DNA of 64,000 bases from Megaustenia siamemsis (GCA_032433765.1 JAVIAB010000102.1:13390414-13454413), one strand, 5' to 3'; shown: positions 22,366 to 33,755, counted from the first letter of the stretch. Numbers and translations are program-made. The notes: generated by a model from the letters alone, not told the origin.

Positions 22366-24468
22366 TATAGCTCGTTTCAAATCACGTGCCCAACTTCAAA
22401 ACGCTATTACTCAGTAACCGTTTGTTAAAAACTGTTGAAATTTTACAAATGTTATTAGAATGCAAAAGACCCTTTAAATGTATATTTAACAAATATCTTG
22501 CAGCTGCAGTTTTCTTAAAGCGGCGAATTTATTTTATGTTTGTCAAAATTGTAAATTGTGAACCCCTAAATAATAGAAATTACCGTAGTTGCTAGTCTAT
22601 GATTAATTTTCACTAGGTAAAGGCGTGGCCGTAATGGGGAAATAACCTAATAAGACAAAACACCAGGAGAATTATTGTCTTCTAAGTTCCAGGACGGACG
22701 ATAATATCAAGGTATACCTGTATGTCCAATTTTCATAGTTGTGTGGTCCTGATAAGGACCGCTTGTTGAACTAATTTAAGGTAATATAGGGGCCAACATT
22801 GTGGGGGCTATATACTTTCATTCTGAATCAGACGAGTCTAAAAGATTAATAACTGTTTGGGGTTGAACATTCCACAAACCATCATTTTTCCAATATTCCT
22901 CTTCCTGTTTTAAGACGTGGTCTTCACATTTAGCCCAATAATCTTTGTCTATATTTAATAAAGCGAGATTAGCAAGAGTCTTTACATCGCATATTTTGAA
23001 TGTTGTATTTTCATCTGCCACTTGTCCTTTTAATTTTGCCCAGATTAGTTCTATTGGATTTAAATGAGCATGGTAAGGTGGCAGTCTCAAACTTATATGA
23101 CCGTGCTCTTGGATAATCTTATCTATTTGAAAAATCGTTGTCCTTTGTTTTTGCTTTACTAGAGATAGTAATTCAGGTTTTAAGTACATGTTATTAAATT
23201 GTATGTGCTCCTTTGTGAGCCATATCTTAATAGCATCTTTTGTACTGGATGACGTCGGGACTTTATCTTCAAGTGCAACAATGTTGTGGTACGCTGCATT
23301 GTCCATTATTAGGCAAGATGGTCGATCTAGTGATGGGAGAACAGAATTTTCAATCCAATGTCGAAATATGTGGCCATTCATCTCAGAGTGATAATCTCGA
23401 TTGAAAGAAAAATGAGCTCTGCATTCTGTATTAGTCCATGTTGTCGACTACCTGGATGAGCAATTATCAAGCGCTGTCCTTTGCTGCTAGGTATTAATCT
23501 CTTAATCTTTCCATCTGATGACTGCCATTCCCTTTGGTTAGTGTGGTGAGCATTGATCCATGTTTCATCCAAGTATACACTATCATAACCTTGCTTGCGC
23601 ACCTCTTTTACTTCACGTAAGTACTTGCTTCTCATGACTACTATATGTGGCTTCTCACAGATGATGTTTGGTCAATTGGAATACTTTCTGATTGTAAAGC
23701 CTGCAGCTCTCACATTCCTCCATAATGTAGACTTTGATATTTCAATACTGTTGTTCTTTTTCAGCGATACTTTTAATTTTCTTATTGTAACAGTTTCATT
23801 CATACCCAACATTTTGCGAATTTCACTTCTAATAAGTTCACTGTCGAAATTATCCAACATTTTTGCTCTTCCTTGTGATTTTGTATATTTTGAACATTGA
23901 CGGTCACGTGCTTGAATCCAGCAATTAAATGACCGTTTAGATAAATCCAAAATGTGTCTTGTCCTATTCTCAGGGTTTTCTAAAGAATGAAATAATCTTC
24001 CTCGTTTAGCCTCTTTGCAAAAATAGTCATACATTTTTAGTGCGATGTTTTGTAAACTGCAGAATTTCATTTTAAGACTCATGATAAATGTTATCGTTCC
24101 ACGTCTCCACCTCTGAATGAACGGAAATGGAACACACAATTTCTCGTGTTTTTTACAAGTGTCTAATTGTGTCAAAAAACCACGGTGAAAGCGTGCAAAC
24201 ACGTCAATTTTACCGTGTATGAATTTTACTCGCTATTTTTAACTTAAAATACTGTAAACATTAAGTTTTGACTACATCAATGGGTCGTTATAAATTTATA
24301 TAAATCAAATAAGCAACAATAATAACGAAATGTTTCTTTTAAATGAAATTAATTCCCTGTTGGGTTCTAATCATTATAACTTTACATGCAAATTTTGAAC
24401 AACTTACAACAAGCGGTTAAAAAGCTATCGATTTTAAAAGTTGGGCACGAGTTATGAAACAAGCTATA
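22366..24468 (-). mobile_element. Tc1/mariner-superfamily DNA transposon with long imperfect TIRs
   Basis: A 2.1-kb element with TA target duplications at 22366-22367 and 24467-24468. Left TIR TAGCTCGTTTCAAATCACG and the inverse of the right end TAGCTTGTTTCATAACTCG both continue with TGCCCAACTT and stay alignable for about 80 bp (CCGTTTGTTAA against CCGCTTGTTGT). It carries a disrupted DDE transposase on minus (22818-24202). Structure is intact at both ends, so mobilisation in trans is conceivable. Confidence 0.92.
22818..24202 (-). pseudogene. IS630/Tc1/mariner-type DDE transposase, one stop and one frameshift
   Basis: Cut-and-paste transposase of the surrounding element. Segment 1 (24202-23672) has the N-terminal DNA-binding region with TVTIRKLKVSLKKNNSIEIS (HTH-like) and is cut by a TGA after IRKYSN. 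The same frame reopens at once and includes the first catalytic Asp in YLDETWINAHHT. A frameshift near the T-run at about 23407 leads to segment 3 (23381-22818) with the second Asp in LIMDNAAYH and the Glu in PYHAHLNPIELIW. I count 83 residues between second Asp and Glu, far more than the 34 of classical Tc1/mariner. Only two lesions suggest recent decay. An internal Met (MSLKMKF) may be the true start. Confidence 0.88.
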
Positions 24469-24731
24469 ATACCAAGATGATACAGGACATGTAAAAAGGA
24501 ATATGGTTTGATGACGGTTCACACTAATCAAATTGAGAGTGACGCACTATGCTGCGAAACGTACGTTGCCGGAATCGACATGGCACATAGTGCTGTAAAA
24601 CGTACAGAAAGAGTTAAGTTCAATATCGGCATTGTTATTTCATATAATTAATCTTAACTGCAGCGGCGGATATTCAGAGGATGCAACGGAGGACAAGACT
24701 CCTCTATTTTATCAGAATATATAACATAATA

Positions 24732-25012
24732 TCCCGTGTGTTACCGGGGCCTCATTATGAGGGAAGTAGAGAATAGTGACACTGTGACCTTCCAGGCATG
24801 TCGTAAGAGGCGACTAAGGAGTTTGATCGATGGCTTGACAAGCTGTCATTGTAAAAAGTATTGTTATGGAAACAGCGCCATATATTTTAGAGCAGTGATC
24901 TCTTCAATATGTGCCACTTTGGCACGCAAGGTTTCTGTTTTTGAGATTGTGGTTCTGCCGTATGTGCCGTCTTCGGCTCGAAAGGACAATAGAGAGATAG
25001 ATAGATATAACA
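24732..25012 (+). mobile_element. Retroposon family R5 with GATA tail
   Basis: Starts CCGTGTGTTACCGGGGCCTC, contains GCATGTCGTAAGAGGCGACT and TGTGCCACTTTGGCACGCAA, and ends CGAAAGGACAATAGAGAGATAGATAGATA. Copies occur on the opposite strand at 32872-33152 and (3' part) at 25345-25455. The tandem GATA tail marks it as a retroposon. No protein domain is visible. Confidence 0.78.
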
Positions 25013-25344
25013 TAATGACATTGCAGCTCGATGATTTAAGCGTCAATATACAGTCACCGTACTTCCTGCTATAGCCTTGATATATTTCAAATAATTCGTG
25101 CTAATAAATAGGCTTCAATGTCTATGGAGGTCAAACCTACTACAACCGTAGAAGGGCATCTATCGACCTTGCAATGAGTATGAGAACTAGGTAGGCAATT
25201 TCTGTAACTACCTCCTAGTTGCCATGCCACCAAAAGAAGAACATATCAGATGGCGCTCTATTTCTTTATGAAAATATAGAAGTAAAGCCAAATCGAAGGC
25301 TGACTTATCATGTGCCTACTTAGAATTATTGCGCTGCGTCTTTA
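25013..25344. other. Unassigned sequence
   Basis: No exon, tandem repeat or recognised repeat family identified. Confidence 0.4.
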
Positions 25345-25455
25345 CACAACATCTATCTATCAATCTATTGTCCTTTCGGGCCGAAGACGGCACATAGGGC
25401 AGAACCACAATCTCAAAAACAGAAACCTTGTATGCCAAAGTGGCACATAATACAC
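25345..25455 (-). mobile_element. Retroposon R5, truncated copy
   Basis: CATCTATCTATCAATCTATTG tail, then CCTTTCGGGCCGAAGACGGC and AGAAACCTTG; about 110 bp of the R5 3' end, minus orientation. Confidence 0.75.
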
Positions 25456-25584
25456 AACATACTTGAACAAAACTATAAGAGATGGTAAGTAACAGCAAAA
25501 CCATTTTTAAGTAAGCCCATTCGACAGGAAATGTCGGGAAGAGAACTCAGTTGTGGTCAATGCGGAGGTCAAAGGTCTCATCTG

Positions 25585-26288
25585 GGATAACACCGATAAG
25601 AAAAATACAGTCTTTATATACAGACGGATCTGTAAAAAGACAACAACAAAATGCATGAGCATTTACAGCACACTCGGCGAGCAGAATATTCAAGGAAGAC
25701 AGTGGTGCATACGTTATGACCATGAGCAGCATGAAGATGGAGGTGATGGCAGTGACCAGGGCATTCATCTGGTTAGAGTCACAAGACTACACCCACGTCT
25801 GCATACTGGGTGATTCAATGAACAAGATAAGGAGGGTAGAGACGGGCTCTGTACGTATGCAATGGGTCGAGTCATTGCAGAAGTAAAAAAAAAAAATACG
25901 TAAGGTCACCTTTGTCTACGTCCTTGAACATGTTGGAGTAGGGGGAAATGAAAGAGCGGACAGGTTGGCTTGGCTAGCTGCGCTGTTGTTGAAGATGGTT
26001 ACCCAATGGATCGGGCGAACGTCATCAATGTCCTTCGAGATGTGTAAGAGCACAGGACTTCGACAACCATGAGTCCACGCCACTCCTTCGGATGAAAGAG
26101 ATGGGAGTTAAGATGGACACAGCCAGAAATGAGAAACTTAGTGGACGTATAAGAAGACTTATCAACCAACATAGAACTGGAGTCGTCAGTCGCTAGACTA
26201 CGGCACTTACTGATTGGGGGGGGGGGGTCCTGAGCACGTATGGACATGTTCGGAGTGCAATGATGATGACCCGCGAATAACTCAGTCG
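25585..26288 (+). mobile_element. LINE family G, RNase H and C-terminal zinc motif (pseudogene)
   Basis: RNase H motifs across broken frames: YTDGSVKRQQQNA, the MKMEVMAVTRA helix with the catalytic Glu, LGDSMNKIRR with the next Asp, GGNERADRLAWLA with the last Asp. Then follow LLRMKEMGVKMDTARNEKL and RIRRLINQHRTGVVSR. After a G-run frameshift the Cys pair of WTCSECNDDDP appears. The coding end (stop at about 26290) coincides with the first unit of the 60-bp array. Confidence 0.85.
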
Positions 26289-27135
26289 CAATGATATTCA
26301 CATATGATGAGGAAATAGATTGGAGTAGCAATCGACACTCTCCAACAGCGATGATATTCACATATGATAAGGGAATAGATTGGAGTACCAATCGACACTC
26401 TCTGACAGCAATGATAATCACATACGATAAGGAAATATATTGGAGTAGCAATCGACACTCTCTGACAGCAATGATATTCACATATGATAAGGAAATAGAT
26501 TGGAGTAGCAATCGACACTCTCTGACATCAATGATATTCACATATGATGAGGAAATAGATTGGAGTAGCAATCGACACTCTCTGACATCAATGATATTCA
26601 CATATGATGAGGAAATAGATTGGAGTAGCAATCGACACTCTCTGACATCAATGACATTCACATATGATAAGGAAATAGATTGGAGTAGCAATCGACACTC
26701 TCTGACATCAATGATATTCACATATGATGAGGAAATAGATTGGAGTAGCAATCGACACTCTCTGACATCAATGATATTCACATATGATAAGGGAATAGAT
26801 TGGAGTAGCAATCGACACTATCTGACAGCAATGATATTCACATATAATGAGGAAATAGATTGGAGTAGCAATCGACACTCTCTGACATCAATGATATTCA
26901 CATATGATGAGGAAATAGATTGGAGTAGCAATCGACACTCTCTGACATCAATGATATTCACATATGATAAGGAAATAGATTGGAGTAGCAATCGACACTC
27001 TCTGACAGCAATGATATTCACATATGATGAGGAAATAGATTGGAGTAACAATCGACACTCTCTGACATCAATGATATTCACATATGATAAGGAAATAGAT
27101 TGGAGTAACAATCGACACTCTCTGACAGCAATGAT
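26288..27135. repeat. 60-bp minisatellite, 14 copies, between LINE and exon
   Basis: Unit ATGATATTCACATATGATGA plus GGAAATAGATTGGAGTAGCA plus ATCGACACTCTCTGACAGCA; positions 26291 to 27131 in exact 60-bp steps. The left edge touches the stop codon of LINE G. The right edge lies 7 bp inside the intron from a minus-strand donor (GGGGGTAAGCTATCATTG). Because 60 is divisible by three, open frames of 289 (plus) and 270 (minus) residues result; they are not genes. Confidence 0.93.
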
Positions 27136-27142
27136 AGCTTAC

Positions 27143-27267
27143 CCCCCTGTCTGTCTTTAGAAATCTTCACTGCTGGAGTGAGATATTCTGGGTGCCCTGT
27201 TAGATGTGGGAGGTAGGAGTAGATGCCGGGCACCTGCAAGTTTGATGCCACGTCCTGCGACATGTTT
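27143..27267 (-). CDS. Putative host exon, unknown protein
   Basis: Minus-strand 125-bp segment, GC-rich compared with surroundings, flanked by an acceptor (TTCCTGTTTCAG) and a donor (GGGGG then GTAAGCT). The one open phase reads NMSQDVASNLQVPGIYSYLP, then HLTGHPEYLTPAVKISKDRQ, then G. It enters with one base and leaves with one base of a split codon. I do not recognise the family; no signal or transmembrane segment is visible. Both splice sites are consensus-like, so I consider it a genuine internal exon. Whether it belongs with 56415-56565 is unknown, though the phases would fit (two bases left over there, one base here). Confidence 0.72.
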
Positions 27268-27324
27268 CTGAAACAGGAACACACATACATTTATTAATGA
27301 TAACTTTTATTATAAATCATCTTG

Positions 27325-27860
27325 TTGCTCCGTCTCTTCTTCCTTATCCATCTCTACCTTTTCTCTCATTCTATTCTTCTTTGCTCTCCTTTAATTTATA
27401 CTTTTTCTTCTCTTCTTCCACTTTTTCTTCAACTCCCACAGGGCCTACACTTTTCTTATCTCTTCTCTTCTTCATTTTTCTCTTATTTTTTTTATTAACC
27501 TCTTCTTTTTTTCCTTCTCATCCAACTCTTTCTATCTCTACTTTTTTTAATCTTCTTCCGATCTTCTTCCTCATTGCTGTCTTCTTTTTATTCTCCTCCA
27601 TTTCTCCTCCTCCATTGCTTCTTCTCTCTTCTACTTTTCTTCCTCTTTCCTGTGCTTCTTTCTTCTTATTTCCTTTCTCACTTCCTCCACTTTCTTTTCC
27701 TTTCCGTATCCGCACGACCTATTCTTTGTTCTCATCTTTTTTTTAATTCTTTTCTAAATCCCCTTTCTATTTTCTTTCCATTTCTTCCTTGTTCTTTCTC
27801 ACCCCACTCTTTTTTCTTTCTTTTGTCTTCCTAATTTTCAATAAATATGCGTTTTCCATA
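27325..27860. repeat. Pyrimidine-rich (CTT/TCC) low-complexity tract
   Basis: More than 500 bp dominated by C and T on the plus strand. Ser/Phe/Leu-rich plus frames and Lys/Glu-rich minus frames are artefacts. It lies upstream of the acceptor at 27268 in transcript sense, 60 bp away. Confidence 0.85.
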
Positions 27861-28264
27861 TTAAAACTTAACTTTTACACAAGAGATACAATGATGGTAT
27901 TCTTCTTCTTCTTTCTTCTCTTATTCTCGTTTCTCTTGATGACAGATCGACATTATACTGCTATCCCGTGGCAGACACTCGACAAGCAGCTCCAAATCAC
28001 AACAGCACGATGCCAACAACAAGCATTGCCAGACAAGCTCTCACCTGGAACACACAGGAGAAAAAAAAAACAGGGAAGAACCAGCAATACAGGGAGATGA
28101 GACTTTGAGATAGAGATCACAAAGATAAATTACACTCAAAGATGATTAGATGATACAAAGAAGAGGGCTCTTGATTATGACCATAGGCACAAAGAAAAAT
28201 CATAATTGAAAAAAAATATAGCCAAGAAAATAGAAAATGAGCATCGTACATTCAGGCGGTATAT

Positions 28265-28845
28265 GAACAACAGAGGGGATGGTGCAGAATGGCTCAGGCA
28301 AAAGTAGCTTTCCGAAAATAAGGAAGATACGGTGCAATCCATTTTTGACAATAGAAACAAGAAAATGGATTCTTAGAAGTTATGTACATCCAGTCTTAAC
28401 ATATGGATGTGGATCATAGACAATACGACAATTGACAAGAAAATTACTGGAGGCTGAAGAAATGTGGTTTTACAGAAGAATGTTGAGAATACAATGGACA
28501 GCTAAGAAGAGTAATGAACACGTTTTGAAAGAGGCCAGAGCAAAAAGAGAGCGGATATCCAACATTAGGAAGAAACAATCATCATTTTTTGGCCATGTCA
28601 TGAGATGGGAACAGATGGAATATATTGTAACAACTGGGAAAATTGAGGGACGAAGAAATGAGAGAGGGAAGCAAAAAAAAAAATAAATAAATAAATAAAA
28701 ATAAAAAAAAAAAAAAGAAACCAGACAGCTTAAGATAATGGCTTGGCAGAAGGTCAATAACAGAAATGATAATCAGCTGTTGAGATCGAAAGTTGTGGAG
28801 AGACATGGTCACCAACGTCATCAGGTATGGTACTTGATGATAATG
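28265..28845 (+). mobile_element. RTE-like LINE family A2
   Basis: Thumb region onward: AQAKVAFRK, LTYGCGS, then an 84-codon open part (28432-28686) with LLEAEEMWFYRRMLRIQWTA, FGHVMRWEQMEYIVTTGKIE and GRRN. A poly-A/(AAAT)n stretch at 28676-28716 interrupts the end, and sequence resumes to TTGATGATAATGA. C-terminal fragment only. Confidence 0.82.
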
Positions 28846-28929
28846 ACATTGAGCATTCTAAAACTAAACGGAATATGTGATCAAAAGTTCCAACGCAATG
28901 TATGACTGTCTCTGGTCTGTGCAATAATA

Positions 28930-30330
28930 AAGGTTATGGTTATGAAAGGCCCCAGTATCACGGCAAACGAAGTAAAATCCATAATTGCTCAACCGCCCGT
29001 GCCAGTGGAATAGTCCGAATTAATATTTCATCTCCCAAACAAAGAAAGGTAGCTGCAGTCCCCATCGTAGCAGTCTCAGTATACGCCAAAAGACATAAGG
29101 CGAAATCGTACAGAAAGTGAACACAGCCAACTGTTCCCAGCCATACGATATCATCATTCATCGTAAACTATCGGAATATCGAAACACGACTAAAACGGAT
29201 GAAACGCACAGCTCACGGTGTGCACAGATCACTTAACTCAGTAGCTCCTGCAGCAAGCCGGACTTGGAATATGAGGAAACTGCAACAAGGAACACTCTTC
29301 GGACATAGCCGTTCCAATTTTCTGCATTCCAGTCGAAATGATGTTCTACTTGTTATATCTGCGCCATTGAATTGGCGTCGCACGCACAGCAATGCTCCAT
29401 TTTGACAATTCAAGTGTTGTGAATGCGCCTTCCAACGTCTAATGTTGATCTGCGTTTACGTCACACAAAGTGCTGTTCAGTGACCATTTGATGGAGATGG
29501 TTGACGCAAGTTATTTACAAGTTCCAACGCATTAATGTGGTGGGCTCCGTCAAGTCAGTCAAGTCAGCGTCTTTGGGAAGTTTGTGCCATGTTTCGTTCG
29601 TTGTAGACTGTATTCAGTAGAGTAATCATGAATACATGGGCGCAGACATTTTGTGCGTGCTACGTCATCATATTGGATCATCGTGTGTCCCAAGACCGAC
29701 CATGCGCTAATCTTGCGTTTGGTGTGCATCGGGGATAATCTGAAGACGAACTGTGTTTTGTATGTTCGGAGTTGGAGTCAAACACGATGTCCTAACATCA
29801 TCAAGCGCCATACATTTACTATGACGATCATCATTTTCAGGAGGACGTGATCTTCAGGGCAATGTGATGGATAGGCGGCAGGAACCATTGAAGGCTATGT
29901 CTGTAAAGTGTTCCTTGTTGCAGTTTCCTCGTGTTCCAAGTCCGGCTTGTTGCAGGAGCTACTGAGTTAAGTGCTCTGTGCACACCGTGAGCTGTGTGTC
30001 TCATCCATTTTGATCATGTTTCGATACTCCAATTGTGTACGATGAATGATGATATCGTATGACAGGGAACAGTTGGCTGTGTTCACTTTCTGTGCGGTTT
30101 CGCCTTATGTCTTTTGGCGTGTGCTGAGACTGCTATGATGGGGACTACAGTTACCTTTCTTTGTTTGGAAGATGAGTTATAACTCGGATGATTCCACTGG
30201 CACGGGCGGTTGAGCAATTATGGATTTTAATTCGCTTGCAGTGATACCGAGGCCTTCCATAACCAATAACCAATAACCAATAGCCTTCAATGGTTCTTGT
30301 CACCAATCCGCCATATTGACCGGAAGTTGA
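28930..30330. mobile_element. Nested R3 copies forming a large inverted repeat
   Basis: A minus-sense R3 copy (28930-29310, continuing 30280-30330) is interrupted at ATAGCC by a plus-sense R3 copy (29311-30279). ATAGCC recurs at 29305-29310 and 30280-30285. The inner copy begins with about 520 bp of R3 upstream sequence and ends in three ATAACCA units. Roughly 380 bp arms can pair as an imperfect hairpin. Confidence 0.8.
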
Positions 30331-30374
30331 TAATTATGATATATACATACATTATGTACATAACAACGTTCAAT

Positions 30375-30490
30375 AAATACCATCTTCTTCTTCGCTCGCC
30401 CGTTAAGTGGGCATAGATGTGTTGTGTCGCTAAATTACAGCAAAGCCAGTGTATTTACACCTTTCGGCCCGACACATCCGTCTTCATTAT
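30375..30490 (-). repeat. Dispersed repeat R6
   Basis: CACCTTTCGGCCCGACACATCCGTCTTCA resembles GCGCCTTTCGGCCCAACACATCCGACTTCA at 56766-56795; split here for length as CACCTTTCGGCCCGACACAT and CCGTCTTCA. The class is unknown. Confidence 0.5.
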
Positions 30491-30879
30491 CAATATACAC
30501 ATAAAAGGTGAAGCGATTCATATAAAAAGAGGAGCGAAGTAGATTCAAATAAGGGGGGGGGCATGTTAATTGGATGGATACCTGGAAATGAAGATATTCA
30601 TGAACTGGGTCTGGCACGGAAGGGTCGATACAGACACTGTTCAATGGGCACTAGTGTCTAGAAAATAAGGCCCATAAGAACGCAGCTCCGAGAAGTCAGT
30701 GCAGATAAACAAGGTACTTCAGGGAACCAAGAAATAAATTTAGGGAAATGAAAAGCTCTACCTATCTAACCAATGTCATTTCGAGCCGGAGACGGCACAT
30801 TGGAGAGAAATTGTATACTCTATGTCCAACGATCTTTGTTATAAAGACCCGTGCTAAAGTCGGATGTGTAAGGCCGAAA
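30491..30879. other. Unassigned sequence
   Basis: Nothing convincing. A short GAGCCGGAGACGGCACATTG at about 30783 resembles the 3' region of R5. Confidence 0.4.
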
Positions 30880-30892
30880 GGCGCAAATATCG

Positions 30893-31132
30893 CAGTTATT
30901 GAACTGGACTACCACGGACAAGGGGTAGGGTTCGATCCCAACCGACGGCTTCCGGGTTCACCCAGCCTTAAATGGGTACCGGATTTTTTTCTGGGAAAGT
31001 AAAGCAGCACGGGCGTAATACCGACCACATTACCCCAAAAATCATGTGCTTGAAGGTCTGTAAAATATAGGGTCACTAACACCATATTTCCCTATACGCC
31101 ACTTGGCGTGACGGGGGTACTTTACTTTTTTT
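30893..31132 (+). mobile_element. SINE family S1, 5'-truncated
   Basis: Lacks the A box but retains B box GGGTTCGATCCC, AAATGGGTACCGG, the body and a GACGGGGGTACTTTAC plus T-run end. It is followed without spacer by an S2 copy. Confidence 0.9.
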
Positions 31133-31448
31133 ATTGGGCCTCGGTAGCCGAGTTGTGAAAACCACCGACGTTCGGACAACCCGTGTTCATTTCCCGCTGG
31201 GAGCAGTGTGAGTTGTACTCGTGGTTGGAAAAAACAAATACCCCCACGGTCGACCCAGCCGTTGGCAGAAATGGGTACCAGGGTATTACCCTGGGAAGGT
31301 GAGGAATGTGGCCTCGCATCTGAGTTTCGATGCTTGAGGCGACACCATACAGAAGTCTTCGAACATTTCTGGATAGGTGGCCGAGCACACATGGGTGTAA
31401 ACTCGCGTGCTAAGACACCGGTTCAAGTCTCGTACTTTACCTTTACTG
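31133..31448 (+). mobile_element. SINE family S2, near full length
   Basis: GGCCTCGGTAGCCGAGTTG head, B-box-like GTGTTCATTTCCCGC, core GACCCAGCCGTTGGC and AAATGGGTACCAGG, CCTGGGAAGGTGAGG, then the 3' tRNA-like module GGTGGCCGAGCACA and CGGTTCAAGTCTCGTAC, ending TTTACCTTTAC. Best reference copy in the window. Confidence 0.9.
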
Positions 31449-31540
31449 TATCGCCAGTTATACTGCAAACCACAACACGATGCATATACGCCATATAAAT
31501 GTCCTTTTAAGGGCGGATGACGAAGAGGTGTGTTCTTTTA
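31449..31540 (+). repeat. Dispersed repeat R6
   Basis: CCAGTTATACTGCAAACCAC and AAGGGCGGATGACGAAGAGG match the inverse copy at 56690-56760 (TTTGCAGCATAACTG, CCGCCCTTACAAGGACG). A weaker match lies at 1690-1740. Confidence 0.6.
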
Positions 31541-31544
31541 GTCA

Positions 31545-31870
31545 TCTGGCGAACGAAAACAAATGTCAGACCTTACAAATGACCCGCATTGTATTTCGCC
31601 AAACGTCGCTGTTATTGGCGAGCCTTTTAACCTCGGCTGCCTTCTGTTGTTGCTTCTCGCCTCAGTTTTCTGTTTAGTGTCTCCCTAGGTCGGCCTCTTG
31701 TGGTATTTAAGTGATTAAAAAGGACTTATTATTAATGTGGGAAGAGCTTATTATCAGTTCTACGCCATGGCACATGATGATTAATATCACAACGTAACCG
31801 AGACTGGTTTAGCATGCCCGCGATGTATAATCCTTTCTTTCTTCTTTCTCTTTACTTCCTCTTGTTTCCA
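31545..31870. other. Unassigned sequence
   Basis: No exon, tandem repeat or recognised repeat family seen. Confidence 0.4.
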
Positions 31871-32455
31871 TTCGCGTGTCGAGGGACATACACAGTTCTA
31901 GACCTCACCCTTTTTGGTGGCATCAACCACCGTCAAGTGATGTTGTAGCGTTTCTTTGATATTGTCTGCCCATCTTACTCTGGGTTTTACTCTTGCTCTT
32001 TTGTCTTTTCCTTCCTCTTTTAGTATATTCTTTGTACGGTAAGGAATCACACGACATTCTTTCTAGATGACCGAAACCAGTTTATTTGTTGTTTCTGTAT
32101 GCAGCTCAGGATTAGCTCAATGCCTACTCTTTCTCTTACAATATCATTTCTGATTCTCTCTTTTCTGGTTACTTCACTCGTTTCTCTCAGACATCTCATC
32201 TCTGTGGTCACAAGCTTTCTTTTATGCTTAGACGCAAGTGACCATGTTTGGCATTGGTAGCACAATGTTTGTTGGAATCAATATACTCCTGTATAAGACG
32301 CTTATTGGTGATAAGTTCTGCTTTGTGTTGAAGTATAGGGGATAGTTGTCCCAATATTTGGTTTACCTTATTGCATCGGATGTCTATTTCTTTATCGATT
32401 TAAATATCTTCATAGAATGACGTTCCAATATATTTAAAGTTTGTTACTTGTTTTA
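31870..32455 (-). mobile_element. RTE-like LINE family B, diverged copy
   Basis: Minus-strand broken frames: FKYIGTSFYED thumb motif, QILGQLSPILQHKAE, CATNAKHGHL (CYQCQTW equivalent), then KPRVRWADNIKETLQHHLT near the 3' end. This is the post-RT region of family B, with many stops. Confidence 0.72.
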
Positions 32456-32464
32456 TAAACATTT

Positions 32465-32575
32465 AGTGGATAATACATTTGTGGATAATACATTGTGGAT
32501 AATAAATTTGTAGATAATAAATTTGTGGATAATAAATTTGTGGATAATAAATTTGTAGATAATAAATTTGTTAAA
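32465..32575. repeat. 16-bp tandem repeat
   Basis: About seven copies of TTTGTGGATAATAAA/TTTGTAGATAATAAA-type units. Confidence 0.9.
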
Positions 32576-32871
32576 AGAGTCGAAATAAGATCAAATCAGA
32601 CGAACCTTAATAGTAAACGACCCAGTAATGCCAACGTGCCGTGAGATAATAAATGATTAATAAAATAGCAGATACAACAAACAGCACCATGAAGGGGACA
32701 CCGAACACTCAATTTTTTCCCTCGACGCTGAAAGGCTACAGACGAAGAATAAGTAAAATATTTAAGGTAGAGAAATATCATATTTCTTTGTCTGGTCCAT
32801 ATGATGCTGTACCAGTGACGACACCGTAAGAACGAGCATAAAATCGTAACAACTTTTTACATATAATAGCT

Positions 32872-33152
32872 CTTTCTATCTATCTATTGTCCTTTCGAGC
32901 CGAAGACGGCACATAGGGCAGAACCACAATCTCAAAAACAGAAACCTTGCGTGCCAAAATGGCACATATTGCAGAGATCACTGCTTCTAAATTCTATGGC
33001 TGTTTTCATAACAATACTTTTTACAATGACAGCTTGTCAAGCCATCGATCAACCTCCTTAGTCGCCTCTTACGACATGCCTGGAAGGTCACAGTGTCACT
33101 ATTCTTTACTTTCCCCATAATGAGGCCCCGGTAACACACAGGAAAATAGCTC
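32872..33152 (-). mobile_element. Retroposon family R5
   Basis: TCTATCTATCTATTG tail at the left, CCTTTCGAGCCGAAGACGGC, TTAGTCGCCTCTTACGACAT, CCCCGGTAACACACAGG at the right. Full-length partner of 24732-25012 in opposite orientation. Confidence 0.8.
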
Positions 33153-33515
33153 TTTACATATAACGTATCTTTACATATACAACACGCGGAACTTAACCGT
33201 GCGTTATTGATTTGCTGGCTGTAATGCTAGTCACTGAATTAATACAGCAAAGGCGGTCTATAACAGTCTGATCGTCCATCAAAATTAGGTTCATCTTCAT
33301 GATATTACTCAACTACGTAAAAACAAATCAATGCAGGTATTATTCATGAAAAAAACATAATAGGGGTAAGATATTTCAGCTTTGCTGGATAAGACGAGAT
33401 TACACAGACGTTTCTAAAAGGACTACTTCAGCCGACTGATCATCTTCATTGCACAAAGGACAACACTAAAATGCTCAGATATCTTCATCAGAACGGTCCC
33501 CAGAGTGAGGCTATG
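33153..33515. other. Unassigned sequence
   Basis: No recognisable feature. Confidence 0.4.
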
Positions 33516-33519
33516 GTCA

Positions 33520-33755
33520 TGAGAACACCTGCGTGAAAGACATCGCCAATGATGGATAATTTTATAGTTAGCTGAGTTGGCAATGTTCCATATCGTTTGG
33601 CTTTTCGTGGCAAGGCGCTGTGCCAAGGAGTACGGGCTCGATCCTGCTTAGGACCATATATTGTTCTTTGTTTTTCTGTTGTTGATTGTTTGTCTTTTTT
33701 TCCCCGAGAGCTGTACACATACCTCTTCCACTGAATTGATCCCCAGAGTGAAGCA
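33520..33755 (+). mobile_element. SINE family S3
   Basis: A-box-like TAGCTGAGTTGGCAA, TTTGGCTTTTCGTGGCAAGG, B-box-like GGGCTCGATCCTGC and the T-rich body. Shares CCTGCGTGAAAGACA with the copy at 137. Confidence 0.7.

Noticed and set aside
26291..27160. 289-residue plus frame with 20-residue repeats and a 270-residue frame on the other strand
   Set aside because: The 60-bp unit lacks stops in several frames on both strands; periodicity alone explains both.
27297..27834. Ser/Phe-rich 149- and 86-residue proteins
   Set aside because: Pyrimidine-rich low complexity.
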